Origin: Platycnemis pennipes
Taxonomy: Eukaryota > Arthropoda > Insecta > Odonata > Platycnemididae
Assembly (NCBI GenBank): GCA_933228895.1
Contig: OW121848.1
Span: 141,130,615-141,194,614, forward strand
DNA: 64,000 bases
Reading direction: 5' to 3'
Shown here: piece by piece, positions 1 to 13,100 of the stretch
Layout: each line of letters starts with the position of its first letter
Position numbering within the stretch: position 1 is the first letter of the stretch
Notes under the pieces: model-generated
Told to the model about the DNA's origin: nothing
Databases searched by the model: none
What the model saw: only the letters and a program-made list of their open reading frames with translations
Translations under genes and position numbers: made by a program

Positions 1-589
1 GGGATCTGAGCGCGAGTTTCAAGAAAATTGAAGAGGAGTAATAGACTAGGGGTATTTTTTCTCAAAAGAGTGGGATCAGGTTGGATTAAAATTTCAGCCC
101 TGATGCCGCAGGAACCCCTCCGTGACCTCTTGAAAATTAATCAACAGGGATAGGGGAGCAGATGCTAACCAAATCAAGAAAGGTGATTTATTTCTAAAAA
201 CTCCGTAGAGCTGCAGCTTTTTCCCACTCGTTTTGCACTCTCAGAAATCAACTACATACAGGAAGAAGAGCTTTGTGAACATTCCTTCTCACCATTAACT
301 CTTTGTCGTTCGTGATCTTAATACGGTAATATTTCGTTATCCTCGTTATGTTTTAGTACTTTCTGCCTGATTGGATTACCTTTCTGTAACAATACTGTAA
401 TATACTCCTCCACCGATATTTTTCTTTAAAATTGGTTATCGATTTTTCATCAATAAAATATTCTAATACACTTTTCCTCCGCTGTTTATCTTTTGTTCTC
501 GATCTTCCACCAATTTTATTTTTACATTTTTATGCTCTTTAATTACCCACAAACTTGATTTTCTTACTTGTTGAATTTATCTTTGTTTC
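1..589. other. AT-rich non-coding DNA
   Basis: T- and A-rich sequence with T/C-rich stretches at 340-560. No feature is recognisable. Confidence 0.5.
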
Positions 590-1180
590 TTTCCCTACGC
601 CCATAACATCTCACCTCGACGACGGTCGTATCAGGCCGTACGTCACAATAAGACATACCGATTCCCGTTTTTTTCCTTCCTTTTCTACAAACTTCGCTTT
701 ACCCTCCTCCGGCGCCTATATTTCGGTTCCCCCAGTCGAATGAAATCTTCATTCGCATCCAGCAAATAGAGGCGATTTTCGTCCTCTTCTCGTTCCATTT
801 GGCCATTGCTTACTATTCATTCCAATCGCTCTTCGGCGATACGCGAAATGGACCATCAAGGCGACGGACTGCCCCGGCGAGAGTCTCCTCCAATGTGCAT
901 ACTTCCTGCGTCCTGTCGTGCGGGGAACAAAAATTCGATTTTCGTCGCCATTTCGCGGGCGTGCACTCCAAGCGGTCCTCTTCGCGTTCGTCCGTCTACG
1001 CTCCTGAAAGCACTCCGTTTGGGGGGGAGAAATCGCTCGAAAGCGCTCCATTTCAGCGCTCATTTTCCATTCGGAATGACGATCGGATGAACGGGGGAGG
1101 AGAAGCAAAGCGTTTTGAGGCGGAGAGCCTTCCAGAATGACGTCACGCATTTTGGAGGCGGTAAGGACATGGCGTTGGGA
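590..1180. other. GC-richer CpG-containing block
   Basis: Three overlapping open frames (749-1150 minus, 799-1140 plus, 806-1090 plus) are open together, which reflects composition rather than coding. None has a known domain. The block holds a perfect 8+8 base inverted repeat at 737-755 (CGAATGAA, spacer ATC, TTCATTCG) and a CRE-type palindrome TGACGTCA at 1138-1145. It could be a regulatory element. Confidence 0.4.
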
Positions 1181-1489
1181 GAGAAAGGATTTCTGTCATC
1201 CATCACATTCATGCAGTTTCAGCTAAAATGCGTAGGACTAAATAAATCAGCAACGCACTCCAGCACCTAACAGCTAGCCTTATGGTGAAGAAAATTTACC
1301 GTCAACACGGATGAATCAGTCTGATTACATTAAGACACATGCAACTTAGTTACGTTCCGGTAATTTTAATCTTTAAGGGTTTTTCCGTGAGATAGTGTGG
1401 TGGTAAGAACACATTCTGAGTCTCCAGACTTATTTCCCGGCATTGGCATAGATTTTTAGTGGAATCGGATCCTTCTAGTATCAAGTGGG

Positions 1490-1740
1490 GAAGTTTTCCA
1501 GCGAAGTACTTTCCGTATCGAAACCGGTCGCAATAAAAATTCTATCCTGTGGACCAGCAAAGTATTTTTTCTCCCTTGTGTTCACCATGAAGGAGTTCCA
1601 CAAAGTAACGCCACCCACCATTGCATTTATGAAGTACTTTCCGATGGGACGTTGAGTTTTGGACTTCTCGGCGCTTTTCGCTAATAGCCAAAACCTATGG
1701 CAAACGTTGGGCTTCTTCTTCCCTTCCACCATCTTTTCAA
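1490..1740. mobile_element. probable retroelement remnant
   Basis: The stretch TATCGAAACCGGTCGCAATA at 1517-1536 and the following CCTGTGGACCAGCAAAG resemble 3'-end sequence shared by many arthropod retroelement copies, recognised from memory and not by search. A 13-base direct repeat, GAAGTACTTTCCG, occurs at 1503-1515 and 1631-1643. A minus-strand frame of 83 codons (1481-1732) spans the region; I do not recognise its product. 1181-1489 upstream holds nothing I can identify. Confidence 0.35.
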
Positions 1741-2480
1741 TATATATCTGGCCATATTCGACTGCACAATTTTTATAAATGACGCAAATAACCTCAGCTG
1801 TAACTCGTCTCCTTCTAAAAACCCATCATCCATCCAAGTATTCTGACAATATTATGAGATTTGTGGATGGCCTATGCCTGCCATTTCCCAATTTTTCGCT
1901 TTGACCTACCTTCGTAACCAATTCGCACTTTCAATATCTCTTCGTATCCTCTGCATGCCTTAATGCCATCCGCAATACCTCTTCTTCTTCTCTTTCTCTT
2001 TCGAGCTTGCCTAACATTTACCATTATATCACCTTCTTTAATATTCCGCTAACTCTCAAAACTGCTCCGTCCATGTTTTTTGTCTCTCTCGTATTTTTCC
2101 AACCAACTTGCTTTCCTTTTCTACCATATTCGTCTTTCTCCCCGTCCGGTTATCCTAATCCATTCCTCTTTCTGCACCTTTCAAATACCTTTAATTTCCT
2201 CTCGCTCTCTTTCATGCTGGGATTAAGTTTCTGCTCCATACTGCAAAGCACTTCATATTTAAGTTTTCACTTAACTTTTACCTTAGCATCTGCTGAGAGA
2301 TCACCTCATTAATTAAAGTTTTCTTGTATAGTGGTTAGCAAACTGTCCCACCTGCTTTAGTTCAAGTACACGAAGCGTAATAGTCATTCTAGCTCTCATA
2401 CTCTTGTAGGTTAAAAAAAAACGAATTGCTTCGAAGGCGTTCATGGCGCTACTTTGATTAAGAATGATTAAATTCCTCTC
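1741..2480. other. T/C-rich spacer
   Basis: The plus strand is pyrimidine-rich, especially 1975-2240 with repeated CTTCTT and TTTCTC words. The open frame at 2007-2312 is a Phe/Ser/Leu-rich translation of this composition and is not a gene. Confidence 0.45.
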
Positions 2481-3700
2481 GATTCCGGTATGATTCCTTG
2501 CCTGAGGATGATCGCGATTTCGGTTCCATTCATTCCGCTGTCAAAGTCTCTAACCCGAAGGCGATGGAGCCTCAGATGTTGTCATCCTCGGTCAACGAAC
2601 GCGGTGGAATCCGGTAGGAACTCAATTTTACCACTCGAGCGGGTGAGGTGAAAAGCAGGAATCCGAGGAACTACCAGCATCACGCCCAAGGGATGGATTC
2701 TTTGCATTATTAAGCAAGCTGTGTTTGTGACTGGCGACGCGTAGTCATTTTCAAAGGGTTCACCTTGACGTGACGCAGAGCCAAAGCCAGGTTTGTGGTC
2801 GGGAACGAACGAAAACAGGATTACGTCAGTCGTGAACCACGGGACATTACGCGTGAGGACATTAGGGGTTGGCAAGTGCTTTGTGGAGCTGAGACGACGA
2901 CAAATATTATCCGAACGCGGAGGCTCGACGAGTGAATTTTTCCCTCGTACGCACAGAAGAAGTAGGAAATTTCGAAGGAGCGGGGTGGGGGAAGGTTGGA
3001 AACTATAGTGGATGAAGGAGGGTGGGGGGGGGGGGGGAGTTTTAAGCGAGAGGTCGTAAGTGTTTATCCTCTTCCATGAGTGCAGAAGTGGAGGGTGGAA
3101 GTGGGGAAGGGGATGCGGCAATGGTATGGGGGGCAGGGTGCGGGGTGCGCGGGCCAAAATGTTAAGTTCTGGGCGAAGATGGAGGGGACGTGTGGCATTT
3201 GGCGGATTGGGTGTGCGTGCAGAGGATGGTATTGGAGGTGGTGGTGGCTGTGCGTGAGGAGTTCCCCCTCTCCTCAGTAACGACTTTCGCTAGGAGACAA
3301 TGACCGATCGGGCATCGACGCTCCCCTTCCCCGGCCGCAGATACTCGCTCCACAGAGGCTCGAATCCCAGCCTCCCCCTCACACCCTACCCCCCGTTCCG
3401 TCCAACCCTGCGCTCCTCAGGCGTGCAGACAAAGGCTCTCAACAATCCTCCCCGATGCTCCCGTCCCCTTTTTTTATTTCGGGTCGGAAAATTTTCGACC
3501 TCCATTCACGGAAGAATACCAGGGGAGGAGGGTCCGGGAGAATCTTCGGCAAAAAGCCTTGCTGCGAATTGTTTTGCCATTTATTCGCCTTCCTCGCTCC
3601 TTCTCCCACCCTCCTTCGTTTCTGCTCAATTCTTCTCCATCCGGCTAATGAGAAACGAAGCGAAACGTGCGGATCGTTAGCGTTTTAATTTGTACAAACC
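2481..3700. other. GC-rich block with poly-G run and G-to-C switch
   Basis: The plus strand is G-rich at about 2970-3240 and turns C-rich at about 3250-3480. It contains a 14-base G run at 3024-3037 and four G runs with short loops at 3128-3153, a G-quadruplex-type arrangement. Around 2497-2521, CTGAGGATGATCGCGAT is followed by TTTCGGTT, weakly similar to retroelement ends. A B-box-like GGCTCGAATCCC occurs at 3358-3369, without a convincing A box. The open frames here are low complexity. Confidence 0.45.
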
Positions 3701-5680
3701 GTTGCTCACGCAGGTTGTTTTGCCGTCTCGTTCTCTTAATTGTTTTGTTATTAATTTAAGTTCATCACTTATGTGGTTAAGTTTGTTCGTTAAATTTTTT
3801 CTTGACGCCAAACTAGGAGCAAATTCCTGGGTGCGTGTGTGACCCCAGAGGTCTTGTGGTTTCTGTTATCTTAGCTTTCTCGTTGAACTTATTAAAAAAT
3901 AAACTGCTGTTTACTTAGAGAAAACGCGTTTATCTTGCGTGCGTAGTAAGCTGAGGCAAATGCCAATGGTTACGTGCTGATGATTAATGGGGTAATTTGG
4001 TTTGGCTTTAGAATAAAGTGGACATATCAGTCGCTCGGACCAGGGTTTAAAATTAGGGGTATGACCCAATAGAAGAGGACATTCTAAGCGTAGTATAAAA
4101 ATATAATCTTACTAGAAATAAAGGTGAAGTTTGTGTAACAAAATTTAATCTAGGGAAAGAGAGCTAAGATGAAGAATATTATTGAAGCAAACAGGAACTC
4201 CGTCATTTCATATCTTCGGAGGGGTGTTTTTCATGTCTGAGCAAAGCTTACAAGGATGACTACCCCTGGCCTCCCAAGTGTCAGCTGGGGTCCCCTAAAG
4301 TCTTCCAGCTTCCTTGTTTAGGGTGAATATCTTAACGTCACGAATTATGAGACGCCCGACTGAAATCCATTGTGCGCTGTGCGGAGGAGAGAGCCCTCGT
4401 GTCGGTGTGAAAGACCGCGCTTTTGTCGTGAAACATGCAGAAACACGGGATCGTTTCCAAAATACCTACTATGACCGTCGTAAGATGAAGGATGTTTTCC
4501 TTGTGTGTTGGAAGGGGTGGAATTGTTAACGGTTGGAGGGTGGCTTGGTGGCGGTCTTGGGGAGACGCGGCAGATTTCGGAGAAGAGGAGGAAGAAGAGC
4601 GGAGATGTGATAAAGGAGAATGGTTGAAAGGGGGAATGGCGAGAAGAACATCTGCATTCACTCGTGAGTCATCTGCGTACAATATCTGCCCCAATATTAA
4701 ATGCAGCGTGAATTTACAACTCACAAGTTAATAGGGAATGGCACTAATAAGTATTCTTTTAGCGTGCGCATCCAAGGAATTATATATATTCTTGATGATA
4801 CATTAATTTTCTTTCTAAAATAATATAGGAAAGAGGATTTGAGTAATATACGACGAGGAGACGAACATTGATTTACTTGAAGTTTTTCTCTTGAGCATGG
4901 GAGTAGATTAAAAATTGACTAACATTTTTTCACTCTGGAATTTTTCATAATTATGATGGACCGGACTGAGATCCACTGTGCGCTGTTGCGGTTACCCGTG
5001 GACGAAATCCCATATTATATTTATTCCTTAGTGCATGTAATAATGACTTTCAATTTAACTAATTCCGCAAGTGGAAGTTGCATGAAGCCCTCGTGGGCAT
5101 TAAAAGAGGGAGGAGATTTTGAAGCTTAGATCGAGGCAAAAGGAGCAACTGCGAAAATAAAGGAAAACTGATCAGTAAAGGGAAAGAAATTACACAATTT
5201 ACCCATAGTGAGTTCTTTCAACTACACACAACGATTCATCAACTCAGGATTTCTAATAATAAGCGCTGCTTGGGTTGAAGGAGGAATGTTTATGAACCGG
5301 AAATATTTTCTAACCTCTCTCTCTTCCAATAATAATATCGTTGGGTTGTTGATACTCAAAAATAATAGAAAGGAATAAATTAATAGTATATATTTTTACG
5401 ACGTATAGTGTCTTTGCATGGAATATTTGTACCCATACTCAGGCGAAGTATAATACTCATAGGCGAATGCTTATAATAACCACGAATACTTTTATTGAGC
5501 AACGTTACTTAAAGATGGCCCGTGTATAGACTGACTTTTCAGCACATTCTTTTTGTAGACTTGAGAAAAACAAAACTCATTGTGCTCAAATTACTTAATT
5601 GCGTATGGTGGAATCATGTTATTTTTCCGCTCACTGCACACGGCTAGTGTAGTTATTTATTTCTAAGATTCCAATGAAGT
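3701..5680. other. AT-rich non-coding DNA
   Basis: Mostly AT-rich sequence with one GC-richer patch at 4330-4720, G/A-rich at 4490-4640. Short frames on both strands of that patch mirror each other. No repeat family or RNA gene is recognised. Confidence 0.45.
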
Positions 5681-6660
5681 CTTCGCTCGCCGCGAGGGTT
5701 CCCAGGATACGGTAGTATCTGATTTCGCTCATTGCACTCACCGGATGAGAGTAACCTGCTACCATTGATGAGCAGCATCCGTTGTGAGGAAGTAACCGTC
5801 TGGAATGCTTCTGAAAAAGTGAAGAGCCTGCCGCGTTGGGCAGATTGGTAACCTACCTATTTGGAGAACCCAATATTGAGGAATCTAATCCGTAAATCGG
5901 GTATGAATGACTTATTTATTCCAGGATTATGTATAGTTTGGACGGCGAGACGTAGCCTTCGCAGTCGGTCTCCTTAAGAAATCTAACTTCATTGCCCTAC
6001 GGAAGACGAAGCGCAATGATTGGGATATACTCTCTTTCGGTATAAATAATGTGTTTTCGTAGAATGTAGTTTTAAGTCCCTGGTGACTGAGTGGTTGAAG
6101 CGTATCACGTGGGAAGTCGGAAACGTACCGAGTAGCCGCCGCCTCGGGATCCAGAAGAGGAGTTGGGAGGCTGAAGCGAAGGAGCGAAAGGGATGCGGAG
6201 GGGGCGGTTAGGGATTGGTGAAGCGACATGGGTGTGGGCAAGTTGTAGGGGACGGGTGGGTTTTGGGCATTAAATTGCGTTTAGGAAGTAAATGGAAGGG
6301 ATCGTGGGGAGGACGGCTAGGGGAATGATATCGGGGGATAAGCAAGGGAAGAAAGGACTTCGTCTCATTCCTCCCCAAGAGCCATCGTCCCCCGTCCGAA
6401 ACGGCTTGGTGTAACGGTGGAGAGAGGAGCAGGAAGGTGAGAAGGAGAAAGGGGTATATTCCTCGATATTGGGGGGAAGGGAAAGGAGGAACATTTCGCA
6501 CACCTTTCCCGACGTCTACACCCCGAACTCGCGCGCTGGATTTCTCTCGAAGGGGTGAAGCGGGTACGAACGTGGAGTGGCATATGTACGAGAGATGGGG
6601 AATGTTGGAAAAATGTGTTGGTCCCTCACTCCTGCCGTAAAAGCTGAATTGCTGACAACC
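5681..6660. other. purine-rich GC block
   Basis: The plus strand is G/A-rich from about 6130 to 6600. TGACTGAGTGGTTGAAGCG at 6084-6102 resembles a tRNA A box, but no B box follows at the right distance, so a SINE call is not made. The frames are Ser/Pro- or Arg/Gly-rich shadows. Confidence 0.4.
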
Positions 6661-7600
6661 ATTATAAAAAATCGTGATCAAGGAATCACTATTCCAGAGA
6701 TTGGCGAAGTAGGAAGGAAATAGTACTTTATAGAATAGAATAGTAGAATAACCCACGCAAAGAGGGTGATCTACTAAAAGAGGAATCTATTTACAGCTGG
6801 AAATACAAACGAGCGTGGAAGTCAGGTAACATTTAATTAAAAACATGCAACTGGAGCATGCTTCTCTATGAGACAGTAAGGCATGGATGATAACAGCAGC
6901 AGAGAAGTCGAGGCTGGAAGTATTTGAAATGTGGTGCTACTGAAGAATGGTGAAGATAAAATTGATTAACTGAGTGACAAGTTAAGAAGTTTTAAGAAGA
7001 GTGGGATAAAAGAGAAGTCTTCTGAAAATTTTGGAAGGAATACGGGACAACTTGTAAGGAATGATCTTTGTTAGTCAATTCATAAGTGATATTACGACAC
7101 CTCGACTACTCACTTTGAATTGGAAAGGGACGGGTATCTCTCCCTTGTCCACTAATACCTTTCCCATCCCTAATATTTCACCACTAGGTATGTGACTATA
7201 TATACTTATTCATCTCCTGGAGTAATTTACCTGATGATGACGTTCAATGACGAAACCTAAGTCGTGTGCTACCAGTAAATAGTGTAACTATAAAATTAAT
7301 GTTTTTAATTCAAAACGTTCCAAAGGTGTACATCATATTTGCATCTTCTCGGGTCTTATTCAGTGGAGCATTTTATTGCTAGTACCATCTGATTCTATCT
7401 TTTGCCATAGGTGGATTTCTAACGTTGGAATGAGGATGACTCGTTGGTTTTTGCGTCCTAACCAAATATATCCTCCAAATTGTGAATCGTCGCGATGGAA
7501 GATTGATTAGCACTTCTGATTACAGCACCTTAACCAAAAGCAAACGCTGAAAAACTCACAATATTCAGAAAATTACGATTTCCAACCCTGACAAAAATGT
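6661..7600. other. AT-rich DNA with CTGATGA...GAAAC motif
   Basis: CTGATGA at 7231-7237 is followed 14 bases later by GAAAC at 7252-7256. This arrangement is seen at ends of some arthropod retroelements and recalls a hammerhead ribozyme core. The three-pair helix CGT/ACG between them does not align properly with the canonical helix II, so this is only a candidate remnant. The rest of the stretch shows nothing recognisable. Confidence 0.3.
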
Positions 7601-8830
7601 GAATTTTCAGAGGATATGAGGCCAGTGCTCGAGTGTCCATCTCCTGTACGCATGCTCGCCATGTTTTCGTAAGCGTGGGAACAAACGGCACCTGACCGCC
7701 GAAGGGTCAGAGGCCGACCAGGAGTGATGGGAGTATGTGTGTGTGTGTGGCCGAAGGTGGGTTACATTGTGTGCGCGCGTACCTGTGAGTGTGAGGAGAG
7801 ATAAAGATTGGCTCCGCGGGCCGTCGGCCCATTTCGGTGAATGGCCGGGGTGCTTGGGATAATGGGGGCGGCAGTAGGGAAGGCGGGGGCGGCTGCCGCT
7901 GCTGCCGCCGCCGACGACGTCGCTGCCGCCTCCGTCGCATGCTGCTGCTCCTGCTTCTGCACCCACCACACCCAAGTATTGACCTCGTTGTCATGGTGAC
8001 GGCGAGAGGAGAGCGGAGGGAGAGAGGCTGAGGGGAAGGAGGAGGAGGAGGAATGGGCGGAGAGCGTAGTTTTGAGGACCTCTCCAACCGCATCCATTCC
8101 TCCTTCCTGCCGCCGCACCCCACGAGCAGCGCACGCATACATTGCCGCTCCTTCACCCCGCACTTTCTCGCGTTGCTCTCACTCCCCCGCATTTCCCAGC
8201 CCTTGGTATACCCGAACCCCTGGACTCATTTCCACTCCTCCCCACTTCTCTGCCTTCCTCATTTCCTTTACTTATCATCTTTTGCCTCCCACGCACTTAT
8301 CTCCGTTCAAACCCTCCCCTCTCCATCCCATCCCTCCCAGCGCCGCAGTCGTTGTTAAGCTGCCTGTCACTCCCTCTCGCCTCCCCGCTATCGCCTTTCT
8401 CGTTACATTACGCTCCGAATCCCTCCGCTCTCTCGTTCCCTCCCTCCTTTCTAACTTCCTCCTCCCTCCCCTAAGCACGTCTCTTCTTCCCTTCCTCCCT
8501 CCCACCCATCCTCTTTACGGTTTCCGTCTCCCATCACCCGCCTTCCTATCTTCCTTTGTGGCCTCCTCCAAAAATGTACATTTTTTTACGCTTTCGCTCG
8601 GCGGTGCCTCAACACTTTCTCACTTCGGTCCAAGTGTCGCCGTCGAAAGCAAAATTTCTCCTCCTCTCTCTCTCTCTCCGAGGTAATGTTTATATTTTCC
8701 ACCTCTCCCTGGGAAGTTTTCCCTTTCCTTTTTGCGATCAGGTTTCAAAGTTTCGGGACTCGCTCGAAGGGTTGTTCTGCTGTCTGAACACGTTCTTGCT
8801 CGGGAGGGCGATGTCATCCGACTGAATCTT
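7601..8830. other. GC-rich block with GCN trinucleotide cluster
   Basis: The plus strand is G-rich at 7640-7900, then has a cluster of GCC, GCT and CTG triplets at about 7888-7960, then is strongly C/T-rich at 8080-8680. A short GT repeat sits at 7736-7749. On the minus strand the triplet cluster encodes an uninterrupted alanine run within the frame 7762-8163. The plus-strand frames, including the 204-codon one at 8072-8686, are Pro/Ser/Leu low-complexity translations. Confidence 0.45.
7783..8163 (-). other. weak candidate Ala-rich exon
   Basis: The minus-strand frame starting at 8163 reads through Ser- and Ala-rich sequence (a run of eight Ala) and reaches a plausible splice donor, CAG followed by GTACGC, at 7783/7782. 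Homopolymeric Ala and Ser runs occur in first exons of many insect regulators. No domain or acceptor is visible, and the same run is expected from a GCN triplet repeat alone, so I regard coding as unlikely but possible. Confidence 0.12.
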
Positions 8831-9879
8831 CGCTGCCATATGATCTCGTGAGAGGTCCTTCATCTCACTATTTTCTGACCTTATACCTTCTTTTTCAATG
8901 TCATTGCATTCCTACCTCAGGTTGCGACCGCCTTATTTTTCGTTCACCTCGGCTGTCACTGTGTTTTAGTCGTTTCACTTAATTAAATTAATTTTTTATT
9001 GTGTGTGATGATTTTTATTTGCACATGTAAGTTATGTTGTTGCTCCACTATATATTTTATTTTTACATACTTTCGAATGCTCACGTGGAAGAACTACTCT
9101 CACTACGTTTACCAAAATGTCGATTCATTATGTTCATGGCTTAATCATTTACGTAACTTTACACAGATCAATCCTACATATTGATGTTATTTTGCAAACC
9201 ATATCGCAACTGCTTGGATTTAGTTCAGAATTAGATAAAACTGTTAAATTTTTTTGTTACATATCTTGTTTAAAATCTCATTCCCAGAAGAAGTATATTC
9301 ATGCTTATTTATTGAAAAATCTGCAATATGCAATGCATGAGTGCAATTGTAATGGGTGTGTAGATTCTTTAGTTCAAATTCACGCAGTGTTAAAACTAAT
9401 AGCAATATTATAAAATTGACCGGCTAACCTAAGTATTTGATAAAAAACGAAGTTATTCCAGTGATAGGTGGACCATCCATCCTAAATGAAGTCTACAAAA
9501 ATATGAGCATTGCTGATAGGATAGATAAAAATATAACTCGATGTTTTATGTTAAACATTAATGCAGAATATTTTATTTTCTCGCACATGTGCCGCAACTT
9601 CCATAATGATTAAATTCAGTGATAGAAGTTTTTCCCGCCATATCAACAAAATTCGTGATGGATCAGGTCTAAGGCAGAATAATTCAACGAGAATGAATTG
9701 GAATTCTTGCCTACTGGATGTTTTCCATGATCGTGATTCCTTTTCAGTATACTTAATGGATAGCGATGACGCAATTAAATACGAGGAGATACTCGTATTT
9801 TGTTTTACTTTTTTAAGATCAAGTTAACTTTATTGCCGCAAGTATTTTACGATTCGTGTAAGAACTTTTTTCACGCATT
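8831..9879. other. AT-rich non-coding DNA
   Basis: Short AT-rich open frames at 9117-9413 and 9561-9827 have no recognisable product. Nothing else is supported. Confidence 0.45.
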
Positions 9880-10110
9880 ATTCTCATCTTCATCATGAGT
9901 CAATTACACTAAGATTGTTTTTACGTAGCTCTACACTCGATTCTTCTATTGACTTACTCCTCCATATCTATGTCATTCTTCTTTTTCACATCCTTCATAA
10001 CTTGCTCCATATATCTCATTCGAGGCCTTCCTCTTCAATTCGTCTCATTATATTTCTCTCCACGACTGTCTTCATCAGGCCATCATGCCATAGACATTAT
10101 CCCCCTTATA
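9880..10110 (-). mobile_element. LINE 3' end fragment (degenerate)
   Basis: Minus-strand translation around 10043-9945 reads GRPRMRYMEQVMKDVKKK, then continues with a stop codon inside it. This is the C-terminal tail that follows the reverse transcriptase in a widespread insect non-LTR retrotransposon group. The same residues occur in the 52.6 kb copy (GRPRMRYMEQVVKDVKEW). The 3' side runs into TCATCTTCATCATGAGTCAA at 9884-9903, similar to the TCATCATCAGTCAA tail of the other copy. It is 5'-truncated, frameshifted and non-functional. Confidence 0.8.
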
Positions 10111-13100
10111 GGCCCAAGTATTAATTTGAATTATCAGTCTGTCCCATGCGCGCCTTTCGTTGGAAGAGTGGGAATTTTCGAAAACTTGTACATACGGAAA
10201 TGATCAAGTATCTATAATTTTTTCTATTCCGATGTCAGCCGTCAGTTATGCTATGTATAGCTATATATTGCTATGTACGTATTCTATATTAGTTCAGTAT
10301 CACAGCATTCGAGTAACTCCATTATACATATTCCCTTTGAGGCAACCTTAGTTCACCGCCCTTGACACTCTCGTAGTGTAAATGATTATATTAGTGGGAC
10401 AGCTCAATCTGCACGTAGTCCAGCGGAAGGTTGAATTCCCTCATATCCTTGAGCCTATTTGGATATCTTAATTGATCTGAAAGCAGCAAAATTCTACTGC
10501 ATGGGTTGACGGACACTTAATTCGGCAGATGGGTAAATTAATCCTCTAGTGTCCATGTTTCACCTATTCTGGAATGCAATTCTTAAATTGACATCGATAT
10601 TCATTTCCGCTCGTAGCCTTGTTCCTGAGTACTTTTACCCATGGTAGACCACTTGAGCCAAAACAATTTATGATAAACTGGATAAAGATATACTCGTAAA
10701 TATTATTCTCGCATCTTAAATACAAATTAATCGGAAATAGGTTCTTTTTTATAGTGACCTTGACCCTGATCATACCCAATGTTTCATCAAACTTTTGAGG
10801 TTATCTTTTAATGATTATGATATTATTTTCTGATTTTACTCTTGATTTCAATGCCATAAAAATCGACATAAAAAATTGACAATAATGCTGATGTATGTAA
10901 TCTATGTCAATCATAGATTATCCGGAGTTGGTTTCGTTGATCTAGGATCATTATCATGGGCAACAAATACAAAGTTTTAAGAATGATAGTGTACTTTCAA
11001 GCGGTTGAATCTTGAGATAAATGTCCTTCATCATCGTTTCACATATAATTGCTTGTATCAAACTACAATGAAAAAAATACTCTTCATTGGCGTCCTACAT
11101 GGGGTCGAGGCCATTCACAATGATGTTTTATTGAGGCAGCTCATGGTGCACAGGGGCACTCCCCTGGGAAGAGGAGTGGAGAGTGAACGTAATGCGTGCC
11201 AACTCGGTGAGTTCGGAGTCGGCGGAAGGTACCAATTCACTTAAATTTTCATTTGATCACGCGAGCTGTTCATCGCATGGATGCCGTTATTTACCTGGTT
11301 AATGGTTGCGGAACTATTTTGCAACACTCTCTGGCATCCTTCTTCAGTCCGCTTTGCGTCTTTTACATCTAGGTTTCCATTCGGCTCCTTGATTCAAGCC
11401 TCACGCAAAAGCATCAGATCAGACCCCGAGGATGGGTTATTGAGTTAGTAGTTCAAAATACCGTACATAACTGTGAGCAAGGTAGGGATGGGCCAAACAA
11501 ACACACGGCCGTATTTCACATGTTTTTTTCTGTTAGGAGATAAACTGATTAAGAGTAACCTGTAATGAAATCTTATAATCAAAAGTTTACGAGCGACGAC
11601 TGGATAGGTATTTTACTTTTATTCCTTTCATATTGATCAGTAATATAAATCTCCTCCAATTGTATTTCCTGAAAGTCACAATTATATCGGCAACGAAATT
11701 TTTCTACTTGCATTTAGTTAGTTTGCGTTTTAAGTCACTTTTAAAATTATTCAATGGATTGTAATTTAGAAATTACGGTCCAATTTCCCGATGTTTTCGA
11801 AGTTGATGTTATGCTCAAAACTATTTAGCTATCAACTTCGGCAGAAAATTTACTGAAAAGAGGGAAGCGGTATCAATGGATTAGCTCTAGTGTTTGAAGA
11901 GGCTTCAGCATCGCTGTATCCAAAAATGTATTCCTCCTGGCCTAACATAACGGCTTTATAAGTGACAATGCTGCTGTTCCTAAAGGTTTCTGAATAATTG
12001 AGACAGGGTTACCGCGCAAAAGTAACTTGTTATTGCATTATCTTTGGATATTCTTGTCTTGTTTGTTTTTCTTACATGCACATTGAAGTTGTAAGGGCGC
12101 AAGTCATCAGGTGGGTTTTTTTTAAAGAGAGTATGTTATGAGTTGTTATTTAATATTTAATATCCGTACCTCTATCGACTCTCATGTCTAATAACTTCTG
12201 GATAATTCTTCTCTTTTACCTATTTCCATCAGGTTTATGCATCCCCTCCGATTCATTTCAGAGTTCCAAGAGATTTTATGCTATCTTTTTTGATATGACA
12301 CACCTAGCCGCGAAAAAGAAGTCAAGTAAGAAAATTTTAAATGAGTATAATATAAATACCGAGTCATTTATGAAGGCTCGTAAACAGACCTAAATGGGAT
12401 TTAGCTTCCTTTTTTCACCAAGTTGCTGATTCTTATACAAGTTTGTAGACAACGTTTGTAATTGATTCTGTCTTGCGGCGGAACTTCAATTATTAATAAA
12501 CATCCTCGGACCTAGATGTACCACCGTTTATCATTCCGCAATCAGTTTCTAGAGATCGTCGTAGAAAACGTAAGTTGTTTTCTACTAATACATTTAATAT
12601 AGGAACAAGTAAAATATTTATGGGAATGAAAAAAATGGGGAACTCTTCCGTACAAATTTATACTTCAATGACTGTTGCTTAAAGATCCTTATTTTAAATT
12701 TTCAGGTGAAAATATTTCCTCCAGAGATTTAACTTTTAGACTTAAAATACGAAGCAATTCTTTGTAATCATCTACGAATCCTCATGGCATATCGTTTAAA
12801 TGAATAATGGCATTTTTCTTTGCGACCTGCTTCATGATGCTTCCTGCGATGTATCAGTCAGTGTTGTAATTCCAGTGATATTATTGATTATCTGCTATTA
12901 CCCTTTATGTGACGAGGCTTAAAATTTATAGATTTATCAAATCGAGCAGTCTACATTCAGTCAATTGTCGGAAGATGAGCGTGTTAGCCATGAGATAAAA
13001 ATCAGAACCCAGGTGAAACAAAAATTAAAATGTAGATAACTACATGAGTTCAATTTTCGCAAATAGCTTAAAGTTTTTGATGCCGAAAAGTCTTTAATGT

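Noticed and set aside
3310..3375. B-box-like GGCTCGAATCCC in a GC-rich block
   Set aside because: No A box at the right distance. A chance match is likely in CpG-rich sequence.
6084..6102. tRNA-like A box (TGACTGAGTGGTTGAAGCG)
   Set aside because: No B box follows at 30-60 bases, so neither a tRNA nor a SINE can be supported.
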